This document shows, in pieces, positions 53,680-63,073 of a stretch of 64,000 nt of DNA (positions within the stretch are counted from its first letter, which is position 1; each line of letters begins with the position of its first letter). This DNA comes from Halomonas sp. 328 (GTDB lineage: Bacteria > Pseudomonadota > Gammaproteobacteria > Pseudomonadales > Halomonadaceae): contig NZ_JADOTW010000008.1 of assembly GCF_015645095.1 (NCBI RefSeq), forward strand, positions 62,001-126,000, read 5' to 3'. A program made the translations under genes and the position numbers. The notes under the pieces were generated by a model. It was not told the origin of the DNA. It saw only the letters and a program-made list of their open reading frames with translations, and ran no database searches.

Positions 53680-54901
53680 TCAAACCATGCCATCCCGGGG
53701 ACGCCTGATCGGCTTCCTCGCCCTGATGGTGCTGGTGGGACTCAACCTGAGGCCCGCCCTCTCCTCCCTGTCACCGCTGCTCAACCGCATTCAGGCCGAT
53801 ACCGGCCTATCGCCGCTGGGTATCGGTGCCCTGACCACCCTGCCGGTGCTCTGCCTGGGCCTCTTCGCTCCCCTGGCGCCCTGGCTGGCCAAGCGCCTGG
53901 GGCCCGAGCGCACCCTGTCGCTGGCCCTACTGCTGCTGGCCGGCGCCCTGCTGCTGCGGGCCAACCACCTGACGCCACTGCTGTTCCTCGGCACCCTGGG
54001 CGTGGGCGCCGCCATCGGCATCGCCGGCACCCTGCTGCCGGCGCTGGTCAAGCGCGAGCTGCCCAAGGGCGCCGACCTGATGACCGGGGTCTATACCATG
54101 GCGCTGTGCCTGGGGGGGGCCCTGGGTGCCGGGCTCGGCATTCCGCTGGCCGACTGGTTGGGGGACTGGCACCTGAGCCTGGCCAGCTGGGCGCTGCTGG
54201 CCCTGGCCGCCCTCGTCGCCTGGCGGCTGGGCATGCCCCATCCCAAGCCGCCATCCCCCGCCAGCCTCGCCCCGGCTCCCAGGGTGCGGCTATGGCGCCA
54301 TGGCCTGGCCTGGCAGGTCACCGCCCTGATGGGTAGCCAGTCGTCACTGGCCTATATCGTCTTCGGCTGGCTGCCGGTGCTGCTGCAGAAGCGCGGCCTG
54401 AGCGAGGGTGAAGCGGGCTGGCTGCTGGCCGGCTCGGTGATGGTGCAGCTGATCTCGGCCCTCGGCGCCCCCTGGCTGGCGCGCCTGCATCGCGACCAGC
54501 GCCCCGCCATGCTGCTGGTGCTGGGCCTGACCACCGCCGGTTTCGTGATCCTGCTGCAGGCGCCACTCTCCCTGCGCTGGCTGGGCGCCACCCTGCTCGG
54601 CCTCGGTCAGGGCGGCGCCTTCAGCCTGGCCCTGACCATGATCGTGCTGCGCAGCGGCGACTCGCGCCTGGCCGGCAAGCTCTCCGGCATGGCCCAGGGC
54701 TTCGGCTATACCCTGGCGGCCATGGGGCCCCTGGCCATCGGCCTGCTGCTGCAGCTGGGCGCCGGCCTGGGTACCGTGACCGGCGTGCTGGTCGGCATCG
54801 CCGGCTTCGCCGCCGTTTTCGCCTGCCTGGCCGGGCGCAATCGGCGCCTGGAGTTCGACAAGCAGGGCACCCTGGTCACTCGGGTCTATCAACGCCGCTA
54901 G
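53669..54901 (+). CDS. MFS transporter of the CynX/NimT family
   Basis: A 410-residue, 12-helix carrier. The start MTANQTMPSRGRLIGF is followed by LVGLNLRPALSSLSPLL, a family hallmark, and by GIAGTLLPALVKRELP in the fourth helix. Relatives export or import cyanate, nitroimidazole or other small compounds, so the substrate is open. The 3' end overlaps the convergent metallo-hydrolase gene by 26 bp. Confidence 0.88.
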   Translation: MTANQTMPSRGRLIGFLALMVLVGLNLRPALSSLSPLLNRIQADTGLSPLGIGALTTLPVLCLGLFAPLAPWLAKRLGPERTLSLALLLLAGALLLRANHLTPLLFLGTLGVGAAIGIAGTLLPALVKRELPKGADLMTGVYTMALCLGGALGAGLGIPLADWLGDWHLSLASWALLALAALVAWRLGMPHPKPPSPASLAPAPRVRLWRHGLAWQVTALMGSQSSLAYIVFGWLPVLLQKRGLSEGEAGWLLAGSVMVQLISALGAPWLARLHRDQRPAMLLVLGLTTAGFVILLQAPLSLRWLGATLLGLGQGGAFSLALTMIVLRSGDSRLAGKLSGMAQGFGYTLAAMGPLAIGLLLQLGAGLGTVTGVLVGIAGFAAVFACLAGRNRRLEFDKQGTLVTRVYQRR

Positions 54902-56312
54902 GAATCACCACCTCCATGGCCGCCCCACGCTCGGCGGCCATGGCCTCCAGGGCCGCCTTGAGGGCCTGCTTGGCCCCGCTGTCGCCATGCACCAGGCGCA
55001 CCTGCCGCGGCCAGCGACGCATCCGACGAATGAAGTTGAGCAGATCCCGGGCATCGGCATGGGCCGAATAGCCGCCCAGGCTCGCCACCTTGGCGCGGAT
55101 CGGGTAGCGCCGCCCCTCCAGCTCCACCCAGCCGCCCTGCGGCCCGTACTGCTGAATCGCCCGCCCCGGCGTGCCCCGGGCCTGATAGCCGACGAACAGC
55201 ACCTGATGGCAGGGATCGCCGAGCATCGCCTTGAGGTAGTCGACGATGCGTCCACCCGCCGCCATGCCGCTGGCGGCGATCACCACCGCCGGGCGCCGCG
55301 TCTCGGCCAGGTGAGCCACGCAGCGCTGGTGCTCGTCGTCGCTCTCCGGGGTATGCAGGGTCTCGAAGTCCAGGGGGTGGCGACCGGCTCGCAGGCGTCG
55401 CTGCGCCTCGGCATCCCAGAAGGGACGCAACCGCCGGTAGGCCTGGGTGAAGCGCGCCGCCAGGGGCGAATCGACGATGATCGCCAGCTCGCCCCAGAGC
55501 TCGGCGGCCGTCCCGCCCCGGCGCCGGGCGCGATGAATGATCCCCTCCAGCTCGTAGAGCAGCTCCTGGGTGCGGCCGATGCTGAAGGCCGGAATCAGCA
55601 CCGTGCCGCCATCCGCCAGGGCCGCCTCGATGGCCGCCTGGAGGCGATCCCGACGATGGCGACGCTCCTCGTGGCGACGATCCCCATAGGTGCTCTCCAG
55701 CACCACCACGTCGGCCCCATGGGGCGAGCGCGGCGCCGGTAACAGCGGCGAATGGGGCGCCCCCAGGTCGCCGGAGAAGACCACCCGCTGCCGCTCGCCG
55801 CGCACCTTGTCCCGCCAATCGACCTCCACATAGGCGGAGCCGAGGATATGCCCCGCGCGCTGCAGGCGAACCCGCACCCGCAGGCCGGCGTCATCCACCA
55901 GGGTGTGCCACTGGCGATACGCCAGGGGCACCAGCTGGGCACCGACCCGCGCCAGGAAGCGCTCGATCAACCCCCGGTCGCGGGTAAAGCCCACCCGCAG
56001 GGCATCCTCGATCACCAGCGGCAGCAATTCGGCGCTTGGCTCACTGCACAGGATGGGGCCCTCGAAGCCCGCCGCCACCAGGTAGGGCAGCCGACCGATA
56101 TGGTCGATATGCACATGGGTCACCACCAGGCCCAGGACACCGTCCAGGGAGAAATCGACCCGCTGGCGCTCGAAGGCCTCGCCGCCCGCCTCCTCGCCCT
56201 GAAAGAGGCCACAGTCGATCAGCAGCGCGCGCCGCGCGTCGAGATGCAGGCGGTGGCAGCTGCCGGTGACGCCATCCACGGCGCCGTGATGGGTGATGGT
56301 CATGGCTTCCAT
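54876..56312 (-). CDS. Beta-CASP metallo-beta-lactamase fold hydrolase (RNA exo/endonuclease-like)
   Basis: A 478-residue enzyme. The metal site THVHIDHIGR lies near residue 70, and HILGS, FSGDLG and LESTYGDR follow. The beta-CASP domain (about 215-345) and the RMM motif region GYQARGTPG...GGYSAHADARDLLNFI follow, ending with the final His (LVHGD). This is the RNA-processing CPSF73-like group common in bacteria. Physiological RNA targets are unknown. Confidence 0.9.
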   Translation of the reverse strand: MEAMTITHHGAVDGVTGSCHRLHLDARRALLIDCGLFQGEEAGGEAFERQRVDFSLDGVLGLVVTHVHIDHIGRLPYLVAAGFEGPILCSEPSAELLPLVIEDALRVGFTRDRGLIERFLARVGAQLVPLAYRQWHTLVDDAGLRVRVRLQRAGHILGSAYVEVDWRDKVRGERQRVVFSGDLGAPHSPLLPAPRSPHGADVVVLESTYGDRRHEERRHRRDRLQAAIEAALADGGTVLIPAFSIGRTQELLYELEGIIHRARRRGGTAAELWGELAIIVDSPLAARFTQAYRRLRPFWDAEAQRRLRAGRHPLDFETLHTPESDDEHQRCVAHLAETRRPAVVIAASGMAAGGRIVDYLKAMLGDPCHQVLFVGYQARGTPGRAIQQYGPQGGWVELEGRRYPIRAKVASLGGYSAHADARDLLNFIRRMRRWPRQVRLVHGDSGAKQALKAALEAMAAERGAAMEVVIPSGVDRPE

Positions 56313-56369
56313 GGCGAGGCCTCCTTTCCCCTTCCGCTTACACCTGGGCTAGCAACGTTGGAATCGTCG

Positions 56370-56482
56370 AGGGGCGCTGGGGGCAGGATGGAGCGGGGGT
56401 TTTTTGCCAGGGACGGCAAAAGTAGCGCCCAGGGAGGGGTTCACAGCGCCCCGCGACGACCTGCCCCCAGGGTAGCCCCAGA
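56370..56482 (-). repeat. Dispersed intergenic repeat, family 1, copy C (inverted)
   Basis: Reverse complement of copies A and B, with the same nested inverted repeats (GGGGCGCTG, TTTTGCC...GGCAAAA, CAGCGCCCC). It lies in the divergent gap between the metallo-hydrolase and the EamA gene. Confidence 0.8.
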
Positions 56483-56596
56483 CCGCACAGCTAACCGCGC
56501 TAGCCCTACGGTGACAGCATAGTCGCTGGGCGGCCGTGACCGGATCACGTATCATCGAATCGGCACGGACGCTTTCCCTCCGACGACAGGAGCCCC

Positions 56597-57484
56597 ATGA
56601 CCGCCGCTTCCCGCCCGCCCCTCAAGGCCGACCTGCTGCTGCTCGCCGTGACCCTGCTGGCTGCCGCCGGCTGGATCTTCTCCAAGGAAGCCCTCGACGG
56701 CCTGCCGCCGCTGCTGTTCATCGGCAGTCGCTTCCTGCTCGCGGGCCTGCTGCTGCTGCCCTTCGCCTGGCCCAGCCTGAAGAAGCGTCGCCTGAGTCAA
56801 TTCACCGGCGCCCTGGGGGTCGGCCTGGTGTTCGCCGCCGCCATCGCCTTCTGGGTGCTGGGCCTGGCTTACGCCAGCCACCTGGGCGAGAGCGCCTTTA
56901 TCAATAGCCTCGGCATCCTGCTGGTGCCGGTGATGGCCCGCCTGCTGTTCGGCGACCGCCCCCCGAAGACCACCTGGATCGCCCTCCCCGTCGCCGTGGT
57001 GGGGCTCGCCTGCCTCTCCCTGGAGCGCGGCTTCCAGCTGGAGGCGAGCCAGTGGCTGTTCCTGATCGCCGCCACCCTCTTCGCCCTGCTCTTCAACCTC
57101 AACTCGCGGGTGGTGAAGCGCCTCCCCGCCCTGCCATTGACGGCCATCCAGCTGATCGTGGTGGGCCTGGTACTGACGGCCCTCTCGGCAGTGAGCGAGC
57201 CCTGGCCCGCGCGGGTGGGAGGCGATACCCTGGCCTGGCTGGCGGCCAGCGTGCTGCTGGCCAGCACCCTGCGCTTCTTCCTGCAGGTCTACGCCCAGGG
57301 CCTGACCACGCCCAGCCATGCGGCCGTGATCATGATGCTGGAAGCGGTCTGGACCGCGCTGATGGCGGCGCTGTGGTTCAATGAGACCATGAGCGCCTGG
57401 CAACTGCTCGGCTGCGGGCTGATCTTCGCGGCGCTGCTGATCAATCGCTGGCGCTGGGTGCGGGCCCTGTGGCGCCGTCGTTGA
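56597..57484 (+). CDS. DMT superfamily (EamA) permease
   Basis: A 295-residue membrane protein with ten helices in two EamA repeats (about 8-135 and 147-285). Features include IGSRFLLAGLLLLPFAW and, in the second repeat, AVIMMLEAVWTALMAALWFNE. Such carriers move amino acids or other metabolites, often as exporters. ATG 56597 follows a GGAG ribosome site. Confidence 0.9.
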   Translation: MTAASRPPLKADLLLLAVTLLAAAGWIFSKEALDGLPPLLFIGSRFLLAGLLLLPFAWPSLKKRRLSQFTGALGVGLVFAAAIAFWVLGLAYASHLGESAFINSLGILLVPVMARLLFGDRPPKTTWIALPVAVVGLACLSLERGFQLEASQWLFLIAATLFALLFNLNSRVVKRLPALPLTAIQLIVVGLVLTALSAVSEPWPARVGGDTLAWLAASVLLASTLRFFLQVYAQGLTTPSHAAVIMMLEAVWTALMAALWFNETMSAWQLLGCGLIFAALLINRWRWVRALWRRR

Positions 57485-57545
57485 GGCGGCCGGGCGGCCC
57501 TGCGGGACACGCAACGGGACAATAGAGCGGGAATAGGGAGCGGGA

Positions 57546-57971
57546 ATGAGCAGAGTGCGCTACTCGGGCGATCTCATCGCCAGCCTCGAAGGCGTCATCT
57601 GGCTGGGCCTGGCCTGGTCGGCGAGCCTCTCCGCCTGGCAGGGCAACGCCCTGCCCAGCATCACGGCGCTCTGCCTGGCCGGCACCTGCCTGATCGTCTC
57701 CCTGGGCCATCGTCCGCTGCGGCTGATGCTGGGACGTTACCGGATCCGCAAACGGCGCACCGAGATGCTGATGCATGTGATCGCCCTGCCGTTACTGCTG
57801 GCCATGGCCCTGGCCGTTCCCTTCGAGGCCCTGGTGACGACCCTGACCGGCGCCCAGCGGCTGCTGCTGTTCAACGTCCTGGCCACTGCCGGCTGGCTGA
57901 TGTTCCTGCTGACCATTCTCACCAAATCGGTGATCTTCGAGGTGCGTCACCGCAAGAACGGCAAACGCTAG
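57546..57971 (+). CDS. Hypothetical membrane protein, 141 residues
   Basis: Not a family I recognise. There are about four hydrophobic segments (around residues 11-30, 35-53, 74-98 and 105-127). The loop RYRIRKRRTE is very basic and the C-terminus HRKNGKR is positive, so both probably face the cytoplasm. It lies 61 bp after the EamA gene and may share its transcript. Confidence 0.7.
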   Translation: MSRVRYSGDLIASLEGVIWLGLAWSASLSAWQGNALPSITALCLAGTCLIVSLGHRPLRLMLGRYRIRKRRTEMLMHVIALPLLLAMALAVPFEALVTTLTGAQRLLLFNVLATAGWLMFLLTILTKSVIFEVRHRKNGKR

Positions 57972-58004
57972 GGAATGGCCTGCTGTGAGGCGGAGGCTGG
58001 TGTT

Positions 58005-58055
58005 GTGGGAGATCGGCGGTCCGGCGAAACCGGGACGCCGGATCGCCGCGCTCCC
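58005..58055 (+). repeat. REP-like hairpin
   Basis: GTGGGAGATCGGCGGTCCGG folds with the following CGCCGGATCGCCGCGCTCCC. It has the GTGGGAG head of Pseudomonas-type REPs and stands 46 bp before the larger composite repeat. Confidence 0.55.
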
Positions 58056-58100
58056 GCTATAGGTTAGGTGGCCTCTGCCACGGGAAGTGGCGCTGGGGCT

Positions 58101-58247
58101 GTGGGAGTTCGGCTCCGCCGGACGATTGGGCGACGCAGTCGCCCTTGAGGGCCGGCCAGGATCGCCCTGCGGGCGATATCGCGCGGAATCCGCGCTCCCA
58201 CAAAAACCGCGGTGGCGGCTTGAGGGGCAACATAGAATCTCCCACCA
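58101..58247 (+). repeat. Composite REP-like repeat, family 2, copy 1
   Basis: Reads GTGGGAGTTCGGCTCCGCCG, GGGCGACGCAGTCGCCC, ATCGCCCTGCGGGCGAT, GCGCGGAATCCGCGC, CTCCCAC, then GGGGCAACATAGAATCTCCC. Each block is itself a small palindrome. The gene-free interval of about 320 bp between 57971 and pyrC is almost filled by this and the neighbouring hairpin. An inverted copy lies at 63074-63227. Confidence 0.75.
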
Positions 58248-58290
58248 TAGGATTCACGCCAGAATGCGATGAACCCGATTTCTCGGCGGG

Positions 58291-59322
58291 CTAGACCAGC
58301 TTCCAGTTCAGCGCCTCACCGGCCATCAGCGGCACGATCACCTCGTCCCCATAGGGCAGGCTCTCCGGCAGGGTCCAGGCCTCCCGCTTGAGGGTAATGG
58401 TGCGCGGGTTGCGCGGCAGGCCGTAGAAGGCCGGGCCATTCAGGCTAGCGAAACCTTCCAGGCGGTCCAGGGCGCCGGCCTGCTCGAAGGCGGTGGCATA
58501 GAGCTCGATGGCCGCGGGGGCGGTAAAGGCTCCGGCACAGCCGCAGGCACTCTCCTTGGCGCCCTTGGCATGGGGGGCGCTATCGGTGCCCAGGAAGAAC
58601 TTGCGGCTGCCGGAGGTGGCGGCGGAGAGCAGCGCCTCGCGGTGGCTCTCGCGCTTGAGCACCGGCAGGCAGTAGTAGTGGGGACGAATGCCGCCCACCA
58701 GCATCTGGTTGCGGTTGAAGAGCAGATGGTGAGCGGTGATGGTAGCCGCCACATTGGCCGGCGCCGCCTCCACGAACTCCACCGCCTGACGGGTGGTGAT
58801 ATGCTCGAAGACCACCTTCAGGTCCGGGAAACGCGCCAGCAGCGGTTTCATCACCTTGTCGATGAACACCGCCTCGCGGTCGAAGATATCGATCTCCGCA
58901 TGGGTCACCTCGCCGTGGACCAGCAGCGGCAGGCCCAGGCGCTCCATGGCAGCGATGGCATCGGCGCACTTGTCGACGCTGGTCACCCCGGAGTCGGAAT
59001 TGGTGGTGGCCCCGGCGGGGTAGAGCTTGACGCCATGCACCAGGCCACTGGCCACCGCCCGCTCGATCTCTTCCGGGATGGTGTTATCGGTGAGATAGAG
59101 GGTCATCAAGGGCTCGAAGCTCACCCCTTCCGGCACCGCGGCGAGGATCCGCTGGCGATAGGCCAGGGCCTGCTCGGTGGTGGTTACCGGCGGCTTGAGA
59201 TTGGGCATGATGATGGCGCGGCCGAACTGGCGGGCGCTGTAAGGCACCACCAGGTCGAGAACCTCATCGTCACGCACATGCAGGTGCCAATCGTCGGGCT
59301 GGGTCAGGGTGATCTCGTTCAC
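58291..59322 (-). CDS. pyrC: Dihydroorotase
   Basis: A 343-residue zinc enzyme closing carbamoyl-aspartate to dihydroorotate in pyrimidine synthesis; type II (PyrC) by length. Metal motifs: [12 protein letters not shown] near residue 9, [11 protein letters not shown] near 100 with the carboxylated Lys, [16 protein letters not shown], and FLGTDSAPH. The start is GTG at 59322, preceded by AGGAT. Confidence 0.96.
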   Translation of the reverse strand: MNEITLTQPDDWHLHVRDDEVLDLVVPYSARQFGRAIIMPNLKPPVTTTEQALAYRQRILAAVPEGVSFEPLMTLYLTDNTIPEEIERAVASGLVHGVKLYPAGATTNSDSGVTSVDKCADAIAAMERLGLPLLVHGEVTHAEIDIFDREAVFIDKVMKPLLARFPDLKVVFEHITTRQAVEFVEAAPANVAATITAHHLLFNRNQMLVGGIRPHYYCLPVLKRESHREALLSAATSGSRKFFLGTDSAPHAKGAKESACGCAGAFTAPAAIELYATAFEQAGALDRLEGFASLNGPAFYGLPRNPRTITLKREAWTLPESLPYGDEVIVPLMAGEALNWKLV

Positions 59323-59449
59323 GGCGCATCCTGTATTGGGTGAATCAACCCGGCCAGTATACCCGCTTGCCGAGCAACTCGCCGTCCGCAGTGGCGAATC
59401 CTCCTTATTCCGCTAAACTAGGGGTTCCACACGCCCGAACGATGCCACC

Positions 59450-60025
59450 ATGATGCTTCGCTCACTGTCTCGGCTCACTCTGGTCTCCCTGCTGATCACC
59501 CCGCTTCCCCTGCTGGCGGCGGCACCGTCATCCTCTGTCCAGGACGATGGCGAACTCGTCGAGCTTGACAACGGGGTGCGTGTCGATGGCGAATCCGTCG
59601 ACTTCTTCGATGGCTTTACCTCGGGGTTCCGTGTCGCCGCCGGCTACCTGCTGCCACGGCTCCCACGCATCGAGATCGGCGCCGAGTTCGCCTACCTGGA
59701 GAGCGAACAGCTGCCCACCACCTACCAGGGGATGCCGGTCCAGCTCGACAGCACCAGCCTGCGGGGCGCGGTCATGGCCGGTCTGCGGCTAGGCAAACTG
59801 CACTTCTACGGCAAGTCGGGGCTGGCCGGTTGGCAGGCTGATTTGGCCGGCCCCGCCGAAGGCAACTGGCGCAGCGACTCCCTGGACGGCACCGCCCAGA
59901 CCTTCGGCCTGGGCGCCAGCATCCAGCACAACGCCTGGCAGGGCCGGCTCGAGTACGAATATATCGACGCCGATCGCCTCGACCACCTCAATATCACCAG
60001 CGCCCGCATCAGCTATCGCTTCTAG
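59450..60025 (+). CDS. Outer-membrane beta-barrel protein
   Basis: A 191-residue product with an N-terminal signal (LVSLLITPLPLLAAA) and alternating strands, ending in aromatic SARISYRF as for outer-membrane barrels. It resembles small OmpA/OmpW-type eight-strand barrels (DGFTSGFRVAAGYLLP, EIGAEFAYLESEQL, RLEYEYIDADRLD). Function unknown; such barrels often follow stress signals. Confidence 0.8.
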   Translation: MMLRSLSRLTLVSLLITPLPLLAAAPSSSVQDDGELVELDNGVRVDGESVDFFDGFTSGFRVAAGYLLPRLPRIEIGAEFAYLESEQLPTTYQGMPVQLDSTSLRGAVMAGLRLGKLHFYGKSGLAGWQADLAGPAEGNWRSDSLDGTAQTFGLGASIQHNAWQGRLEYEYIDADRLDHLNITSARISYRF

Positions 60026-60049
60026 GTTTCCAGGAAGCTTGGCAGCCCC

Positions 60050-61705
60050 TCAAAAACTCTCCCACTCGGCGGCGGCTTCTTGATGCCTGGCATCACGCTT
60101 CGGCAGTGCCAGCGGCTCTGGGGCAACAGCACGCCGTCTGGCTGGCTGCGGCGCACCTCCGGTACTGAATGCCTGGGCATTGATATTCAAGGAGTCCGCT
60201 TCCACCCGGAGTGACTGCGTCACGCCATGGTAGCGCTGCATCTCGGCCGTGCTCTCCTGGGTCGCCCGATCGATGGCGTGAATCGCCTGACCGATCTGGA
60301 TCACCCCCTCGCTCTGCTCACGGGCGGCGGCACTGATCTCCGCCATCAGGTCATTGACCCGGTGACTGGCCTCACGCATGCGCTGCATGGCCGTCTCGGT
60401 ATCCCGAGTATGCTCGACCCCCGCCGCCACGCCCTGCCCTGCTTCGGCGATCAGCGCCTGGACTTTCTTGGCGGCATCGGCCGCCTGATTTGCCAGATTG
60501 CGCACCTCGCCGGCCACCACCGCAAAGCCACGCCCGTGTTCGCCCGCTCGCGCCGCTTCCACCGAGGCATTGAGAGCCAGAATATTGGTCTGGAAGGCAA
60601 TATTATCGATGGTGTCGACCATGGCGGCCATGTTCCGGGTCTGCTGAGTGATCGCCTCCATGGCCGTCGCCAGGGCCTGCATGCGCTGGACGACATCATC
60701 AACTTCCTTGACGTTGCTGTTGGCCGCCTCGGTGGCCAGTTGCGCATTGTCGGCACTATGCTGAACCGTGGACGCGATCTCCTCCATGCTGGCGGCGGTA
60801 TCCTGGATCGCGGCGGTCTGCTGCTCCAGCCGCCCTACCATGGCCTGATTGCTCTGCTCCATGTCGCTGGCCGTCGGCCCGATCACATCGGCCCCCTGAC
60901 GAATGCCCCCGGTGATCGACAGCAGGGACTTGCGCATCAGATCCAGGGAACGCACCACCTGCCCCAGGGGATCCTGGCGCCGAACTGCCGGAGCCGACGC
61001 GAGGTTGCCTGCGGCAATCTGCAGCGAGAAGTCGCTGGCCCGTTCCACCGAGCGGGACAAGGAGTGACTTAGCCACCAGCCCGCCAACAGGAGGCCAGCC
61101 GAGGCCGCCCCACCCAACGTCCAGGCAGCAAGCGCCGGCAACTGGGCAAACCAGGGACTGGCGCCGGCGAGGGCGACCCCCACCGCCGTCAGAGAAAAGC
61201 CCATCAGCTTGCCCTGGAGCCCCACCTGCCGGGACGGCAACCAGCCCAGCCAGCCCTTGCGCCGCAGCTTGCCTGCCTTGACCTCATAGCCACAGCGCCC
61301 CTCGCGCATCTCGCGGTACAGGACCTCCGCGCGACGCGTCTCCTCCTCCGGCACGAAGGTCCGCAAGGACGCAAACCCCTCGATGCCCCCCTGGCTCAGC
61401 AGGGGCACCACATGAGCATGCACCCAGTAATGGTCACCGTTCTTGCAGCGATTCTTGACGATCCCCTGCCAGCCCCGCCCCGCTTTCAGGGTGGCCCACA
61501 TGTCCGCGAACACCTCCGGGGGCATGTCCGGGTGGCGCACGATATTATGCGGCGCATCGATCAATTCCTCGCGGGTGAAGCCACTGATCTTGACGAAGGC
61601 GGGGTTGGCATAAGTGATATTCCCCTGGCGATCCGTGCGGGAGATCAGGAAATCATCGGGCCCCAGGGGCTGATTCCGCTGGCTGACGTATCCATTGTTT
61701 CTCAT
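60050..61705 (-). CDS. PAS-containing methyl-accepting chemotaxis protein (Aer-like)
   Basis: A 551-residue receptor with a cytosolic N-terminal PAS domain (about 10-115; NPAFVKISGFTREELIDAPH and YWVHAHVVPLL), which in Aer carries FAD and reads redox state. Two membrane helices about 170-215, a HAMP-like part, and a signalling domain about 260-520 with EEIASTVQ and the hairpin tip IDNIAFQTNILALNASVEAA. The start MRNNGY (61705) fits Aer; an ATG at 61726 is also in frame. Confidence 0.9.
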   Translation of the reverse strand: MRNNGYVSQRNQPLGPDDFLISRTDRQGNITYANPAFVKISGFTREELIDAPHNIVRHPDMPPEVFADMWATLKAGRGWQGIVKNRCKNGDHYWVHAHVVPLLSQGGIEGFASLRTFVPEEETRRAEVLYREMREGRCGYEVKAGKLRRKGWLGWLPSRQVGLQGKLMGFSLTAVGVALAGASPWFAQLPALAAWTLGGAASAGLLLAGWWLSHSLSRSVERASDFSLQIAAGNLASAPAVRRQDPLGQVVRSLDLMRKSLLSITGGIRQGADVIGPTASDMEQSNQAMVGRLEQQTAAIQDTAASMEEIASTVQHSADNAQLATEAANSNVKEVDDVVQRMQALATAMEAITQQTRNMAAMVDTIDNIAFQTNILALNASVEAARAGEHGRGFAVVAGEVRNLANQAADAAKKVQALIAEAGQGVAAGVEHTRDTETAMQRMREASHRVNDLMAEISAAAREQSEGVIQIGQAIHAIDRATQESTAEMQRYHGVTQSLRVEADSLNINAQAFSTGGAPQPARRRAVAPEPLALPKRDARHQEAAAEWESF

Positions 61706-62022
61706 TATGCGTACCTGGTTATCCATTAACACCGGCCAAGCCCCGGGCAGGCGCACCTGCTCAAGGCTTGCATAGGAGACTCGGCTGATTCACCAGGAGA
61801 GGGTTGTTATCGATATGGCCCAGCGCAGACAGGAGTCAGGGGATTATTAGTATATTCTCAATCATTATACGCCACCTTAAGTCACCGATTGGTAACGAAA
61901 AAGGGCAACAGATACCGGCTATTCTCACCATGATTCCCGCCATGCACTGCGACAAAGTCACACAGGTGTGTCGACCACGGTGAGCTGCTAGAGTGGCGTC
62001 TTTGCCAATCATTATCGATCCC
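61706..62022. other. Gene-free divergent interval
   Basis: This 317-bp stretch separates the Aer-like gene and the 62023 gene. It holds an AT-rich patch (61851-61870) with TATAAT on the minus strand (61864-61869) but no matching -35. No repeat or RNA gene was seen. Confidence 0.5.
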
Positions 62023-62508
62023 ATGCCCGCCTCCACCACCTCGCTGCGCCTCAACGCCCTGATCCTCGCCACCCTGCTGATCCTCGGGGCTGCTTCCTGG
62101 TATGCCGCGCACCGCCTGGCGATCAGTGACGGCATCGACTGGCAAGCCGCGGATGCCCCCTGCGACCTGGGCCAGGGCCCCTGTCATGCGACCCTGGCCG
62201 ATGGCAGCCAACTGCGCTTCGCCATCGACGGCGAGAGGCCGATCCGCGCCCTGGCGCCCTTGACGCTGCGCGTGGAGAGCGATGCCAACGATATCCGCCA
62301 GGTGCGGGTCGACTTCGAAGGCATCGGCATGGAGATGGGCCTGCACCGCTTTCCGCTGGCGCCGGCCGGCGAGGGGCAGTTCGTCGGTCCGGCTCAGGTC
62401 GCCATCTGCACCGAGGCGGTAATGCCCTGGCGCGCCCGAGTTCGGGTCGAGACCGAAGCGGGCTGGCAAGGCGCCTGGTTCGACTTCACCGCCGTGCGCA
62501 GCTTCTAA
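62023..62508 (+). CDS. Hypothetical protein with one membrane helix
   Basis: A 161-residue protein with an N-terminal membrane segment (about 12-31, LNALILATLLILGAASWYAA) and a periplasmic domain. The pair APCDLGQGPCHATLADG could form a disulfide. The beta-rich domain (LTLRVESDANDIRQVRVDFEG, GEGQFVGPAQVAICT) resembles copper- or oxidase-related periplasmic proteins of the FixH type only weakly. Terminated by a strong hairpin. Confidence 0.7.
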   Translation: MPASTTSLRLNALILATLLILGAASWYAAHRLAISDGIDWQAADAPCDLGQGPCHATLADGSQLRFAIDGERPIRALAPLTLRVESDANDIRQVRVDFEGIGMEMGLHRFPLAPAGEGQFVGPAQVAICTEAVMPWRARVRVETEAGWQGAWFDFTAVRSF

Positions 62509-62527
62509 GCGATTCGCCGCCCCGGAA

Positions 62528-62565
62528 CGACAGCGGCCCCGCCAATGGCGGGGCCGCTGTCGTTT
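62528..62565. terminator. Bidirectional terminator between the 62023 gene and the DUF6746 gene
   Basis: Perfect 16-bp arms CGACAGCGGCCCCGCC / GGCGGGGCCGCTGTCG with a 3-nt loop, then TTTCC. One of the strongest hairpins in the window. Confidence 0.85.
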
Positions 62566-62583
62566 CCAGCAGACCGTCTTGCA

Positions 62584-62955
62584 TCAACCGGCATCGATCA
62601 ACACCTTGGCCTTATCGAGATAGACCCGACCATGGCTCTTCACACCCTCGGCATCCAGGCGCTCCGACGCCAGGTGAACCTCCTCCAGCTCCTCGGCCAG
62701 TTCGGCCACCTCCGCCGAGATGGTCTCCAGGGCATTCTCCAGGGTGTAGGTCAGCTCATGCACCTGCACCAGCTCTTCGTCGCTCAGCGTCTCCTGGGCC
62801 AACAGGGCCTCGAGGCGCTGGTTGTATTCGGTGAAATGCTCGACCGCCGCCTGCAGGGTCTCCGCGGCTTCGCCCTGGAAGTGATCGACGCGTTCGGCCA
62901 GGGCCTCACCCACCAGCCCGAAGGTCAGGGCCGCCAGGAACATGAAATGCTTCAT
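62584..62955 (-). CDS. Periplasmic DUF6746 family protein
   Basis: A 123-residue product with a cleavable signal (MKHFMFLAALTFGLVGEALA) and a helical mature part rich in Glu/Ala/Leu (ETLQAAVEHFTEYNQRLEAL, ELTYTLENALETISAEVAEL). It matches small DUF6746-type proteins. Function unknown. AGAGGAA stands before ATG 62955, and a Fur-like box lies just upstream, which suggests iron control. Confidence 0.75.
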   Translation of the reverse strand: MKHFMFLAALTFGLVGEALAERVDHFQGEAAETLQAAVEHFTEYNQRLEALLAQETLSDEELVQVHELTYTLENALETISAEVAELAEELEEVHLASERLDAEGVKSHGRVYLDKAKVLIDAG

Positions 62956-62972
62956 TGCAATTCCTCTTTGCC

Positions 62973-62991
62973 AATGAAAATGATTTGCAAT
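62973..62991. promoter_or_regulatory. Candidate Fur box upstream of the DUF6746 gene
   Basis: AATGAAAATGATTTGCAAT contains GAAAATGATTTGC, which shares 10 of 13 bases with GATAATGATTATC from the Fur consensus. It stands about 20 nt before the start codon. Confidence 0.4.
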
Positions 62992-63073
62992 AAAGAATCT
63001 ACCAGTTGCTCCCCGCCCACACAAGCGTTCCGGCTGCGGTGAATTGGCGCGGCCTTAGTCGATCCACAGGTTT

